From JBGPRB01 sp964422155 (GTDB taxonomy: Bacteria > Chloroflexota > Dehalococcoidia > Dehalococcoidales > RBG-16-60-22), in contig CAYQZZ010000002.1 in assembly GCA_964422155.1 (NCBI GenBank), positions 14,372 to 78,371 on the forward strand: a stretch of DNA of 64,000 bases, read 5' to 3'. The notes under the pieces are model-generated. The model searched no databases. It had not been told where the DNA came from and saw only the letters and a list, made by a program, of their open reading frames with translations. Shown here in pieces: positions 8,454 through 16,376 of the stretch (its first letter is position 1; the number at the start of each line of letters is the position of its first letter). The position numbers and the translations under genes are program-made.

Positions 8454-8850
8454 GTCGTTCGAGGTGGTGGTGGCCGAGGAGGTCATTGACAGCTACCTGA
8501 GTGACCCGGAGAAGTCGGGATATAATATCCTGATAGCCGAGGATGACGCGGCGATGGCGGGGTATATTTGCTTCGGTGAGACACCGTGCACCGTCGGCAC
8601 CTGGGACATATACTGGGTGGCGGTTGTCCAGGAAAAACGCGGGCGAGGTATCGGCAAAGCCCTCTCGGAAGCTGCAGAGACGGCGATAAAGAAAGCCCGG
8701 GGCAGGATGGCTATTATCGAGACATCCTCGACACCGCTATATGAGAGCACCAGGCGTTTTTACCTCGGCCGCAGCTATGAACTAATCGCCCGAATCCCTG
8801 ATTTCTATACCCCCGGGGATGATAAACTTATCCTGCAAAAAAGGCTATAA
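8374..8850 (+). CDS. GNAT-family N-acetyltransferase
   Basis: This 158-residue acyl-CoA-dependent N-acyltransferase carries the GNAT motif A pyrophosphate loop (KRGRGIGKAL) near residues 88-98, preceded by the beta-strand IYWVAVV, and ends in a typical motif B. It is much shorter than the beta-lysine acetyltransferase AblB (about 270 residues, from memory), so it is not a simple AblB orthologue. It is the last gene of the kamA operon, its start lying inside the preceding ligase gene behind GAAGGAAGA. It likely acetylates the pathway product or an intermediate. Confidence 0.82.
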   Translation: MAIRIRSMSVKDKRALMQILKNTPEFKSFEVVVAEEVIDSYLSDPEKSGYNILIAEDDAAMAGYICFGETPCTVGTWDIYWVAVVQEKRGRGIGKALSEAAETAIKKARGRMAIIETSSTPLYESTRRFYLGRSYELIARIPDFYTPGDDKLILQKRL

Positions 8851-8892
8851 TATAACTGATAAGGATATTCACCCGGGAGGGGACGTCATATC

Positions 8893-9495
8893 ATGGCTGA
8901 GCACCTGCAAAACTTCGTGATGACCTTCGTGCCCCTGTTCATCGTCATCGATGCCTTCGGCAATCTGCCGTTCCTTATCACGTCCGGTCAGGACATGGAT
9001 AAGCGGCAGCGCCGCAAGATAGTCCATTACGCGGTGCTGACAGCGACGGTCGTCGGTCTGATATTCCTGTTTTTCGGCCAGTTTATTTTAAATGTGATGG
9101 GTATCAAAGTGCCTGAATTCGCGATAGCCGGTGGGATTATCCTGCTGATACTTTCGATAAGGTATATGGTAACAGGTCACATGGTTACGGTCATGAAAGA
9201 GGAGATGGTGGCGGTGGTTCCCATCGGCACACCGTTAACGGTTGGTCCTGCCACCATAACCACCCTCCTGCTCCTGGCGGGACGGTTTCCTCTTTACATG
9301 GTGCTCATATCCTTCGCTCTTAACATGGTTATCACCTGGATTATCTTCCTTTTGAGTCAGAAAATTGCAGGGTTCATGGGGCAGGGGGGACTTACTGCTA
9401 TCTCTAGGGTATTCAGTCTGCTGCTCGCCGCCATCGCGGTTAGTATGGTCATAGGCGGGCTGAAATCACTTGGTGTAATCAGTACGACGAGCTGA
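8893..9495 (+). CDS. MarC family integral membrane protein
   Basis: This 200-residue protein has six predicted hydrophobic segments and MarC-family sequence (FVPLFIVIDAFGNLPFL at the N-terminus, PIGTPLTVGPATITTLL near residues 110-127). The biochemical role of the family is unknown; an early link to antibiotic resistance was not upheld as far as I know. GGGAGGGG lies 10 bases before the ATG. It may form part of the kamA transcription unit (42-base gap), which would make it a candidate exporter or membrane partner of that pathway, but this is only positional. Confidence 0.85.
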   Translation: MAEHLQNFVMTFVPLFIVIDAFGNLPFLITSGQDMDKRQRRKIVHYAVLTATVVGLIFLFFGQFILNVMGIKVPEFAIAGGIILLILSIRYMVTGHMVTVMKEEMVAVVPIGTPLTVGPATITTLLLLAGRFPLYMVLISFALNMVITWIIFLLSQKIAGFMGQGGLTAISRVFSLLLAAIAVSMVIGGLKSLGVISTTS

Positions 9496-9544
9496 TATCT
9501 TTCCGAAAGTCGAGAAATTCACATCCGATAAGCTTCAACCTCAG

Positions 9545-9715
9545 ATGATTTCAATAATAACTCTTATCATCGTATTTGTCCTTATCGCCGTTCGTCAGGT
9601 TGGCAATATAAAACTCCGTATCTGGCAGATAATGCTGCTAGGGGCACTGGTCGTTCCTGATGATATTTTGATGGGACGGACTCTACCAGTGGCGAAAAAC
9701 GGACGCATCCCTTAG
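9545..9715 (+). pseudogene. Truncated N-terminus of an ArsB/SLC13-type anion permease
   Basis: An ATG at 9545 opens 56 codons that read like the first transmembrane segments of an ArsB/CitT-type anion transporter (hydrophobic helix, then RQVGNIKLRIWQIMLLGALV). The frame then turns into non-membrane sequence and stops at 9713-9715. Full-length members have over 400 residues. It is therefore most simply a decayed gene remnant. The rest of the gap between MarC and 9810 shows nothing else. Confidence 0.5.
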
Positions 9716-9809
9716 TATGACATAACACAATCGCAACTTTTTATTGGCACTGTGTTATACCAACTCTGGTGTGTCTTTTCATTATTCGTTTTTTATGTTT
9801 TGGTGACGG

Positions 9810-10121
9810 CTAAACTGTACCCAGTTTACCCTTCAGCCACCTGACTCTTTCGGCGACCATTCTGGCAGCTTGTTCTTTAGTTGTGGATTTCAGCAAATCT
9901 CTGGAAAGCTTCTCGTCGCCGATGACATCCTTAACCCAGTTACTGAAGTCGGTCTTGGTTTCACTCGCGTGATACCGGAAAGTCTCTTCCGTCATCAGTT
10001 CCAGAGCGTCCTTCAGTTCGTCCAGGTTCTTCAAGTATCTTCCGTCATTGCACCAGAAACGTTTTTCCTCAGATACATCACCCAGCATTACTTCTGCGAC
10101 CGACCTTGTCATTTTAACCAT
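9810..10121 (-). CDS. Small conserved protein, DUF5752-like
   Basis: This protein of 103 residues has the pattern FWCNDGRYLKNLDELKDAL...FRYHASETKTDFSNWVKDVIGDEKLSRDL, which I recognise as resembling the DUF5752 family of archaea and bacteria with no assigned function. The start is placed at 10121 because AGGAGGTG lies seven bases before that ATG; a longer frame from 10157 would contain the ribosome site inside the gene. The conserved His (YHASE) and Asp (TDFSNW) could be functional. It stands alone on the minus strand. Confidence 0.6.
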   Translation of the reverse strand: MVKMTRSVAEVMLGDVSEEKRFWCNDGRYLKNLDELKDALELMTEETFRYHASETKTDFSNWVKDVIGDEKLSRDLLKSTTKEQAARMVAERVRWLKGKLGTV

Positions 10122-10394
10122 TTTCGCCACCTCCTGAGCTAGTTTCACCAGTCCCAAATAGTAAATGACTGATATTTACTATTCTCTCACCTTTTTTGCC
10201 ATCCGACAAGTACCTGGCGACTCCGTTAGCCAGTATCAAATACCGGGTTCATCGAAGCAGCCTTTATCTGTGATATAATGACTATTGACTTGTCCCTGCA
10301 ATTGGGGACAGAACACCCCTAAATTTTCATGATATCACGCAAAACCAGTAAAAACGCAAAGTGGTTGTTTTTAATCTACGGTTAACAACCATAA

Positions 10395-10487
10395 CTTGAA
10401 GAAGCAAGGCTGTTGATAGAACAATGGAGAAGGGAATATAATCAGGTACGTCAAAGCGCCAGGATTTACCGTCCGTCGTTACCATAG
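10395..10487 (+). pseudogene. Relic of an IS3-family transposase C-terminus
   Basis: Thirty codons read LLIEQWRREYNQVR followed by a degenerate tail and a TAG; this is the end of the integrase core typical of IS3-group transposases (EQWRxEYNxxRPH). Nothing upstream in frame restores the DDE domain. The surrounding gap (10122-10574) also contains a TGTCCC/GGGACA dyad (10291-10310), an 8-base-stem hairpin (10362-10391) and a GGCTCT/AGAGCC hairpin (10502-10519), which may be remains of the element ends and of the promoter region of the following gene. Confidence 0.5.
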
Positions 10488-10574
10488 GCTATTTTGAGTG
10501 TGGCTCTAACATGAGAGCCGGTACAGCTATCGGGGGCGGGTCACATATATAAGAATACGAAGGAGCGTAAACGA

Positions 10575-12101
10575 GTGGAAGTACATAAAATGAATAAAAG
10601 GAAATTTGTGGTGCCACAACAACCGATTCCGGCAGAAGATATTAAGGAAATATTCAATACAGATGTAGTGGTAGTGGGTGCGGGGACATCCGGTAAGGCC
10701 GCGGCGCTTTCAGCGGCGCAGGCAGGCGCCAGGGTCATCCAGATTGACAAGCACGTTACCTACCGGTGGGGCGGTGGGATGATTGCCGCTATTGATAGCA
10801 GGTTACAGAAAAAACTGGGAGTCAAGGTCGATAAAGACGATGTCTGCCTGCAGCTTATGAAATGGGGAGCCAACAAGCCCGACCAGAGATTATACAGAGT
10901 GTGGGCCGACCAGAGCGGGGCGATTATGGACTGGCTGATGGACATGACCGATGCTGAGGGAATTAAAACACTCCCCTCCCAGTGGCCGCGCACCGCCGGG
11001 TTCGAGCCGGAGAAGGAATACTATCCGGATTACCCGGTGGCTCATATACACTCTGACGGTAAGTTCAGGGGACTCAATCACAAGCTTGCGTTAGACATTG
11101 CACAGAACCGGGCTCTTCAGCTCGGGGTGGATATTCGTTACCAGACTCCGGCCGTGCAACTTATCAGACAGCAAAACGGCAGGGTGACCGGTGTTATCGC
11201 ACGCGATAGAGCCGGTAACTACGTACAGTTTAATGCCCGTAAAGCGGTGATTCTGTGTACCGGAGATTACGGGAACAATCCCTGGATGATGGATAAATAC
11301 TGCTCCATTGCCGCGGAAGTCGCCCGCAAACATAATATCTACATGACCCGGAACGAAGACCTTATCAATGCCCCGGAACCGATAAACGTCGGGGACGGGC
11401 ACCAGATGGCTATGTTGATTGGTGCGGTGATGGAGCCAGGACCTCACGCTCCGATGTCCCATGCTACCGTGGGTCCCACTGGTGCCAACGCTTTTCTACG
11501 GGTAAACATCGATGGGGAACGATTCGAAAACGAAGACGTGCCCGCCCAGAGCAGCGCTAACTCGCTCGTCCGCCAGCCTGGCAAGAGGGTCTGGCAGGTG
11601 TTCGACAGTAAATGGGAAACGGAAATAATCCGGATGGGTGTGGGGCTGGGTACATTCAACCAGGCTAACGATATGCTTCGGGCGCAAATTGAGCAAATAA
11701 CAGTGAAGGCAGACAGTATTGAAAAGCTGGCGAAGAAGATGGAAGTGCCCACCAAGACATTCAGGGCTACCATAGACAGGATTAACGAACTGGCAAGGAA
11801 GGGGAAGGACGTGGACTATGGCAAGCGCCCCGACCGGCTGACGACCGTGGATAAACCGCCATTCTATGCCGGGATAATCGAGCAACATATACTGGTTGTT
11901 CTAGGCGGCCTGATTACGAACACCAGGTTCCAGCCAATCGATGCGGACAGGAAAGTTATTCCGGGGCTCTACCTGGCCGGGAACACGGTCGGCAACCGCT
12001 TTGCGGTCGACTATCCCACGATGTGCGCCGGACTCAGCCACGGTTATGCCTGGATGACCGGACGCCTTAACGGATTAAGTGCGGCGACCGAGAAGGTGTA
12101 G
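10575..12101 (+). CDS. FAD-dependent oxidoreductase, fumarate-reductase/ketosteroid-dehydrogenase type (FAD_binding_2)
   Basis: This 508-residue soluble flavoprotein has an N-terminal Rossmann FAD site (VVVVGAGTSG, residues 31-40) with the closing acidic region IQIDKH at 55-60. The C-terminal FAD segment is IPGLYLAGNTVGNRF near 465-479. The family includes fumarate and urocanate reductases and ketosteroid dehydrogenases; the substrate is not evident. No heme or Tat signal is present. The GTG start is supported by AAGGAG nine bases upstream; an ATG 15 bases on is possible. It precedes a regulator and the SnoaL array, and probably works in the same catabolic system. Confidence 0.8.
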   Translation: MEVHKMNKRKFVVPQQPIPAEDIKEIFNTDVVVVGAGTSGKAAALSAAQAGARVIQIDKHVTYRWGGGMIAAIDSRLQKKLGVKVDKDDVCLQLMKWGANKPDQRLYRVWADQSGAIMDWLMDMTDAEGIKTLPSQWPRTAGFEPEKEYYPDYPVAHIHSDGKFRGLNHKLALDIAQNRALQLGVDIRYQTPAVQLIRQQNGRVTGVIARDRAGNYVQFNARKAVILCTGDYGNNPWMMDKYCSIAAEVARKHNIYMTRNEDLINAPEPINVGDGHQMAMLIGAVMEPGPHAPMSHATVGPTGANAFLRVNIDGERFENEDVPAQSSANSLVRQPGKRVWQVFDSKWETEIIRMGVGLGTFNQANDMLRAQIEQITVKADSIEKLAKKMEVPTKTFRATIDRINELARKGKDVDYGKRPDRLTTVDKPPFYAGIIEQHILVVLGGLITNTRFQPIDADRKVIPGLYLAGNTVGNRFAVDYPTMCAGLSHGYAWMTGRLNGLSAATEKV

Positions 12102-12497
12102 GGTAAGGTAACCAGAAGTGGCGAAGAGAAAAAGCCCTTAATTTAGCAGGGGATAATAAATCATGATGTGAGCCGTCTGCCAGACGACGCCGAGAAGGTA
12201 AAGATACCAGGGTAGCCATTTTACTTAAATCAACAATCATTCCCCATTTCATCTAAATGTTTCATTCTTAAATATTTAATATATTACGCAATATATCAAT
12301 ATTAGACTTATTTGAAATAATATATTATAAATATGCGTAAGGAATTTGCTGAAATATTTAATTTATGTCATAGTGTAACTTATGTTACATAGTAATATCT
12401 GTTTCACAATTTGTCAATATCTTTTTGAAAATTTTATAAAAAATATTTTGGTGTCGGACCGTTACCAGATTACGATTGTTTTATTGTTTACAGCAGC

Positions 12498-12526
12498 TTG
12501 ACAAAACTGATTAAGTTACTTACATT
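12498..12526 (+). promoter_or_regulatory. Predicted promoter of the Crp/Fnr-type regulator
   Basis: TTGACA (12498-12503) and TACATT (12521-12526) are separated by 17 bases, 48 bases before the regulator start. The preceding stretch from 12102 is very AT-rich and otherwise shows only a weak CGTCT/AGACG hairpin; no gene is visible in it. Confidence 0.5.
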
Positions 12527-12573
12527 AGTTTAAGTATTATGCAAATATCTGCTTTTTATCAAGCTGGTGTAAT

Positions 12574-13242
12574 ATGGCGGTCACTTTAAAAATATTGGCT
12601 AAAATGCATTACTTTACCGGCCTGACTCCAGATGAGATTAAGGTAGTCAAGAAATATATTGCCTTTGAGAAAAGGATTGAGAAAGGTGAGACTTTACTGT
12701 TTGAAGGTGACCAGTCCGAATATTTGTATTTGATAGTCAGCGGCTCGGTGAAGGTATATAAAAAGTCAGCCAATGGGAAAGAACAAATTTTGAATATAAC
12801 TACCAGTGGTGATTCTTTGAATGACGTGTCAACGTTTGACGGCGGTGGGAGCGCCGCCAATATGCTGGCGATGACGCCCGTCCGCCTCTACGCTATCAGA
12901 AAAGGAGATATGGAGAGGCTCTTTTATGAAAATCCAAAGGTAGCGCGAAATGTAGCCAGGGTTTTGGCCTCCAGGGTCCGACGTGATTCATCGTTAGTAG
13001 AGGTGTTATCATTCGGTCAGGTTATTAGCCGGCTGGCCAGACTAATTTTAAAGCAGTCTACCGCCAGCGGCGTAGAACGGTTACCACATTTTACGCAGCA
13101 GGACCTGGCGGCCATGGTGGGTACCAGCCGGGTGGTGGTCAACCGGTCTCTGCGGGTCATGGAGGAGAAAGGGGCCATCAGGCTGGAGCGGCGCCGTATC
13201 GTTATTACGGACGAACAGGCCTTGAATAATCTAATAAGGTAA
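12574..13242 (+). CDS. Crp/Fnr-family transcriptional regulator
   Basis: This 222-residue regulator has an N-terminal cyclic-nucleotide-binding-type beta-barrel (about residues 10-120), a dimerisation helix, and a C-terminal winged helix whose helix-turn-helix is TQQDLAAMVGTSRVVVNRSL (174-193). The protein has no cysteine at all, so it cannot hold an Fnr-type Fe-S cluster, and the cAMP-contacting Arg-Ser/Thr of Crp is replaced around residues 85-98. It therefore senses something else. It lies directly before the four SnoaL genes and after the flavoprotein, and is the likely local regulator. Confidence 0.87.
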   Translation: MAVTLKILAKMHYFTGLTPDEIKVVKKYIAFEKRIEKGETLLFEGDQSEYLYLIVSGSVKVYKKSANGKEQILNITTSGDSLNDVSTFDGGGSAANMLAMTPVRLYAIRKGDMERLFYENPKVARNVARVLASRVRRDSSLVEVLSFGQVISRLARLILKQSTASGVERLPHFTQQDLAAMVGTSRVVVNRSLRVMEEKGAIRLERRRIVITDEQALNNLIR

Positions 13243-13292
13243 TTTTCGTTTGAGTTCTTTAAGTCGTCAAACTACTTATAAGGAGGTTTATC

Positions 13293-13949
13293 TTGACAAT
13301 GACATTGGCACAACTGGAAGCTGAGGTTAACCAGCTTAAAAAGCAGGTAGCCGAAGGAGCCTGGGCGAAAGACTACATAGAGATATGGAAGCTGCAGTCC
13401 CGCTATGCCCATTTATACCATATCGGCAGGATGTCTGAGGTTCCGTTACTCTTCGCTCAAAAAACACCGGGCGTAAATATGGAGATAGAAGACAGTGGTG
13501 TCTATGAGGGTATCGAAAGCATCACCCGGTTCTGGAATACAGTATTCAGTGACAAGAGATCCAGGTCGGGTGGCGGAAACCTCGCCCTGCACATGACCGT
13601 GAACCCCGTTGTCGAAATTAATAAAGCAGGCACCAAAGCAAGGGGGGTCTGGCACTCCCACGGGTTTTGCAGTTTTGTAGGGGGCGGCTCTTATAAACAG
13701 TTCCTGTGCCTGGGGAAATATGACATGGAATACGTGAAAGAGGACGGGAAGTGGAAAATCTTCAAGTTTGCCTACCGTCTTACTTTCATGTGTCCTTACG
13801 AAAAAGGCTGGGTGGAAGAACCCGTCGGTGCCAGCATCGCCGGCAACCCGGAAAATATCCCCGATAAGCCCACCACCTTTTTCATGCCTTATAGTCGGTA
13901 CCGGATAAACGTCATGCAGCCCCCGCCGCCGGAACCCTATGACGAATAA
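13293..13949 (+). CDS. SnoaL-like/NTF2-fold protein (first of four)
   Basis: This 218-residue protein has an N-terminal coiled-coil segment (LAQLEAEVNQLKKQV) and a SnoaL-4 type alpha+beta barrel. It is the most diverged of the four adjacent paralogues. AGGAGG lies six bases before a TTG start and 12 before an in-frame ATG at 13299; either is possible. NTF2-fold proteins include cyclases, isomerases, dehydratases and non-catalytic subunits, so no reaction can be assigned. Neighbouring flavoproteins suggest a role in the same substrate pathway. Confidence 0.72.
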   Translation: MTMTLAQLEAEVNQLKKQVAEGAWAKDYIEIWKLQSRYAHLYHIGRMSEVPLLFAQKTPGVNMEIEDSGVYEGIESITRFWNTVFSDKRSRSGGGNLALHMTVNPVVEINKAGTKARGVWHSHGFCSFVGGGSYKQFLCLGKYDMEYVKEDGKWKIFKFAYRLTFMCPYEKGWVEEPVGASIAGNPENIPDKPTTFFMPYSRYRINVMQPPPPEPYDE

Positions 13950-14024
13950 TTTTTTTAGCGTGGCAATTAATGAATCGGATATTTAGAAATATGTATTAAA
14001 TAACATTTTTTAAGGAGGTTTGAG

Positions 14025-14654
14025 ATGGCGACACTGGAAGAACTGCAGAAAAGGATTCAGAGACTGGAGGACATCAAGCAGATAGAGAGGCTGCAGCGGA
14101 TTTACGGCTACTATCAGGATTACGGGGAGTGGGAGAAGGTGGTCGACCTTTTCAGCGATAAGGCTGAGTCCGTCGAAGAAGCCGATTATGGGGTCTACAA
14201 GGGCAAAGAAGGCATCAAAAAGTATTACATCGACCTCATCAAGGGAGGCAAGGACGCTAAGCCCAGGCTCGGCTATATGTCCATAGGCATGCAAATACAG
14301 GGCGTGGTCACGGTCGACCCCGATGGCAAGACCGCCAAGGGACGCTGGTACGGTTTCTTCGTGGAAGCCAGACCCACGCTGGACCTGCATGAGGGCGAAC
14401 TGAGACAGTTGTGGGCTCATGGCATTTATGAGAACGAGTATATCAAAGAAGATGGCAAGTGGAAATTCAAGAAGCTCCATTTCTTCCTCAATTTCCGTAC
14501 CCCTTATGAAGATGGCTGGTTGAAGACACCGGTCGTAGGCCATAACGGGCCCAGCCTGGAAGTGCCGCCGGATGCCCCTCCCACCACCTGGCGCCCCTAT
14601 CCCTTTGGCTATCATTTCCCGGTCCATTTCAAGCACCCCATCACCGGCAAATAG
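14025..14654 (+). CDS. SnoaL-like/NTF2-fold protein (second of four)
   Basis: This protein of 209 residues begins with a short coiled coil (ELQKRIQRLEDIKQIERLQR) followed by the conserved YGYYQDYGEWEKVVDLFS and a SnoaL-4 barrel. AAGGAGG is seven bases before the ATG. The closing motif FHFKHPITGK-like tail is shared with the next two paralogues, showing that these three share a recent ancestor. Catalytic residues cannot be assigned by eye. A long antisense frame across this gene is a codon-bias shadow. Confidence 0.75.
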   Translation: MATLEELQKRIQRLEDIKQIERLQRIYGYYQDYGEWEKVVDLFSDKAESVEEADYGVYKGKEGIKKYYIDLIKGGKDAKPRLGYMSIGMQIQGVVTVDPDGKTAKGRWYGFFVEARPTLDLHEGELRQLWAHGIYENEYIKEDGKWKFKKLHFFLNFRTPYEDGWLKTPVVGHNGPSLEVPPDAPPTTWRPYPFGYHFPVHFKHPITGK

Positions 14655-14672
14655 AGTGAAGGTTGGCTCAGC

Positions 14673-15266
14673 ATGAATCTGGAACAGCTTGAAAAGCAGG
14701 TAACCCTGCTGGAAGATATTCAGGAAATAGAAAATCTTCAGCGAATGTACGGCTATTACTTCGATAATTCGATGTTTACCGAGGTCATCGACCTATTCTC
14801 GGAGAATACGGAGTCGGTAGAAATTACCGACCACGGGGTATTCCGCGGCAAGGAAGCGGTAAGAAAAATGTACGGGGGCATGGTGGGAATACCCCGGCCG
14901 GGTTGGATGTTTTTCGAGGTGATGCAGTCGCAGGGCGTTATAGATGTAGCCCCGGACGGCAAGACCGCCAGAGGACGCTGGTATACACCCTCGTTCGAAT
15001 GCCGGCCTTTCGGCGGCACAAAAAAGCAGACGTGGCAGTTCGGCGTTTACAATAACGAGTATATCAAGGAAAACGGGAAATGGTACTTTAAAAAGCTGCA
15101 CTGGAACCTCACCTACTGGACTTCCTTCGAGCGAGGCTTTCTCAAAGTGCCTAAACTTTCAGACACGCCTTTCCCCCATGCCGATGCCCCGGCAACCGCC
15201 TATCACCCGTACCCGTCCGCCTACCACGTCCCTTATCCATTTAAACACCCGGTTACCGGCGAATAA
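14673..15266 (+). CDS. SnoaL-like/NTF2-fold protein (third of four)
   Basis: This 197-residue paralogue starts 18 bases after the previous gene and shows the same plan: coiled-coil start (LEQLEKQVTLLEDIQEIENL), YGYYFDNSMFTEVIDLFS, DHGVFRGKEAV, a central DGKTARGRWY and the C-terminal PFKHPVTGE. These shared blocks mark a conserved pocket architecture with variable residues in between, consistent with paralogues tuned to related ligands or forming hetero-oligomers. The spacing implies one mRNA with its neighbours. Confidence 0.75.
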   Translation: MNLEQLEKQVTLLEDIQEIENLQRMYGYYFDNSMFTEVIDLFSENTESVEITDHGVFRGKEAVRKMYGGMVGIPRPGWMFFEVMQSQGVIDVAPDGKTARGRWYTPSFECRPFGGTKKQTWQFGVYNNEYIKENGKWYFKKLHWNLTYWTSFERGFLKVPKLSDTPFPHADAPATAYHPYPSAYHVPYPFKHPVTGE

Positions 15267-15294
15267 ATAAATATTGCTTAAAAGGTGGTGCATT

Positions 15295-15906
15295 ATGAAT
15301 CTCGAAGAGCTTGAAAAGCAGGTACAGCTCCAGGAGGACATTCAGGAGATAGAGCACCTGCAAAGAAAATATGGTTACTATTTCGATACCAATATGTGGG
15401 CGGAAATTGTCGACCTGTTCTCGGATAATACCGAGTCCGTGGAGATAGTCGACCACGGGGTGTTCTACGGCAAGAAGGGCGTCAGGAGGATTTACTGGGA
15501 CATGTTCTCCGGCGGCGGCAAACCGCGGCAGTCTCCCCCCTGGATGCAGTTCATCGTTATGCAAATCGGCGCTGTGGTGGATGTATCGCCCGATGGTAAG
15601 ACGGCAAGGGGGAGATGGCAGACCTGGCTGTGTGAATCCAAACCCTACGGAGCATTCAACAGGCAGGAGTGGCTGCACGGATATTACGAGAACAGGTATG
15701 TCAAGGAAGACGGTAAGTGGAAAATGTCGCTGCTGCACTGGAACAATACGTTCTGTTCGCCATTTGAAGACGGCTGGCTGAACCTGCCCCTGATGGGCTG
15801 GATGCCTTTACCCGATGCCGATGCCCCGCCGACAGCTTTCCACCCCTATCCGTACTTCTACAATAATGTCCCTTATCACTACAAGCACCCCGTTACCGGA
15901 AAATAA
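15295..15906 (+). CDS. SnoaL-like/NTF2-fold protein (fourth of four)
   Basis: This 203-residue paralogue is closest to the third copy (LEELEKQVQLQEDIQEIEHL, YGYYFDTNMWAEIVDLFSD, DHGVFYGKKGVRR, HPVTGK at the end). The start is set at the ATG at 15295 because AAAGGTGG lies seven bases upstream; a TTG at 15274 would add seven residues without any ribosome site. It ends the four-gene array. Confidence 0.75.
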   Translation: MNLEELEKQVQLQEDIQEIEHLQRKYGYYFDTNMWAEIVDLFSDNTESVEIVDHGVFYGKKGVRRIYWDMFSGGGKPRQSPPWMQFIVMQIGAVVDVSPDGKTARGRWQTWLCESKPYGAFNRQEWLHGYYENRYVKEDGKWKMSLLHWNNTFCSPFEDGWLNLPLMGWMPLPDADAPPTAFHPYPYFYNNVPYHYKHPVTGK

Positions 15907-15994
15907 ACTGGCAGGGGGACTATAAGTCTCCCAAACCCCGGGACACTAAAGAGTGTCTGGAGAACAGTGCCTTAGAATCAAGGAGACAAGCAGG

Positions 15995-16285
15995 ATGCAC
16001 GAGGGTATGGAAGATGAATACATTAATGGGGAATATGAGGAAGCGGATACCTCCGGCCCATTTAACGTTGATTGTGCGTTTTGCAGCGGTACGGGAGTGC
16101 ACCCCGGCACCATGAAGTCTCTCACGCACGACCGCTGTCCGACTTGCCAGGGGAAGGGTATATTGCATTTTGAAGGTAGCCGGAACAATTACAATCCATG
16201 CCCGCGATGTAAGGGTACCGGCAGAGAACCCAAGTCCACATCTATCAAGCCATGCCCCGACTGCGATGGATACGGTATTGTGTAA
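15995..16285 (+). CDS. Small protein with four DnaJ-type CxxCxGxG zinc motifs
   Basis: This protein of about 96 residues consists mainly of the cysteine-rich DnaJ repeat: CAFCSGTG, CPTCQGKG, CPRCKGTG and CPDCDGYG, enough to bind two zinc ions. There is no J domain and no DnaJ C-terminal domain, and the N-terminus is acidic. The start at 15995 has AGGAG nine bases upstream; a GTG at 15953 is less likely. Such isolated zinc modules often serve as chaperones or metal-binding partners; adjacent to the SnoaL array it may assist assembly of those proteins. Confidence 0.7.
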   Translation: MHEGMEDEYINGEYEEADTSGPFNVDCAFCSGTGVHPGTMKSLTHDRCPTCQGKGILHFEGSRNNYNPCPRCKGTGREPKSTSIKPCPDCDGYGIV

Positions 16286-16376
16286 TGCCGATACACATTG
16301 AGGTCAGGCTATCTGAGATTATAAGCCGCTCCAACAGGACCCCCAGAGGCTAAAACCGCTTGATTATCAGGTTAGA

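Noticed and set aside
14010..14636. Long minus-strand frame of 208 codons opposite a SnoaL-like gene
   Set aside because: It lies wholly antisense to a gene with ribosome site and homologous neighbours, and its residues form no recognisable domain.
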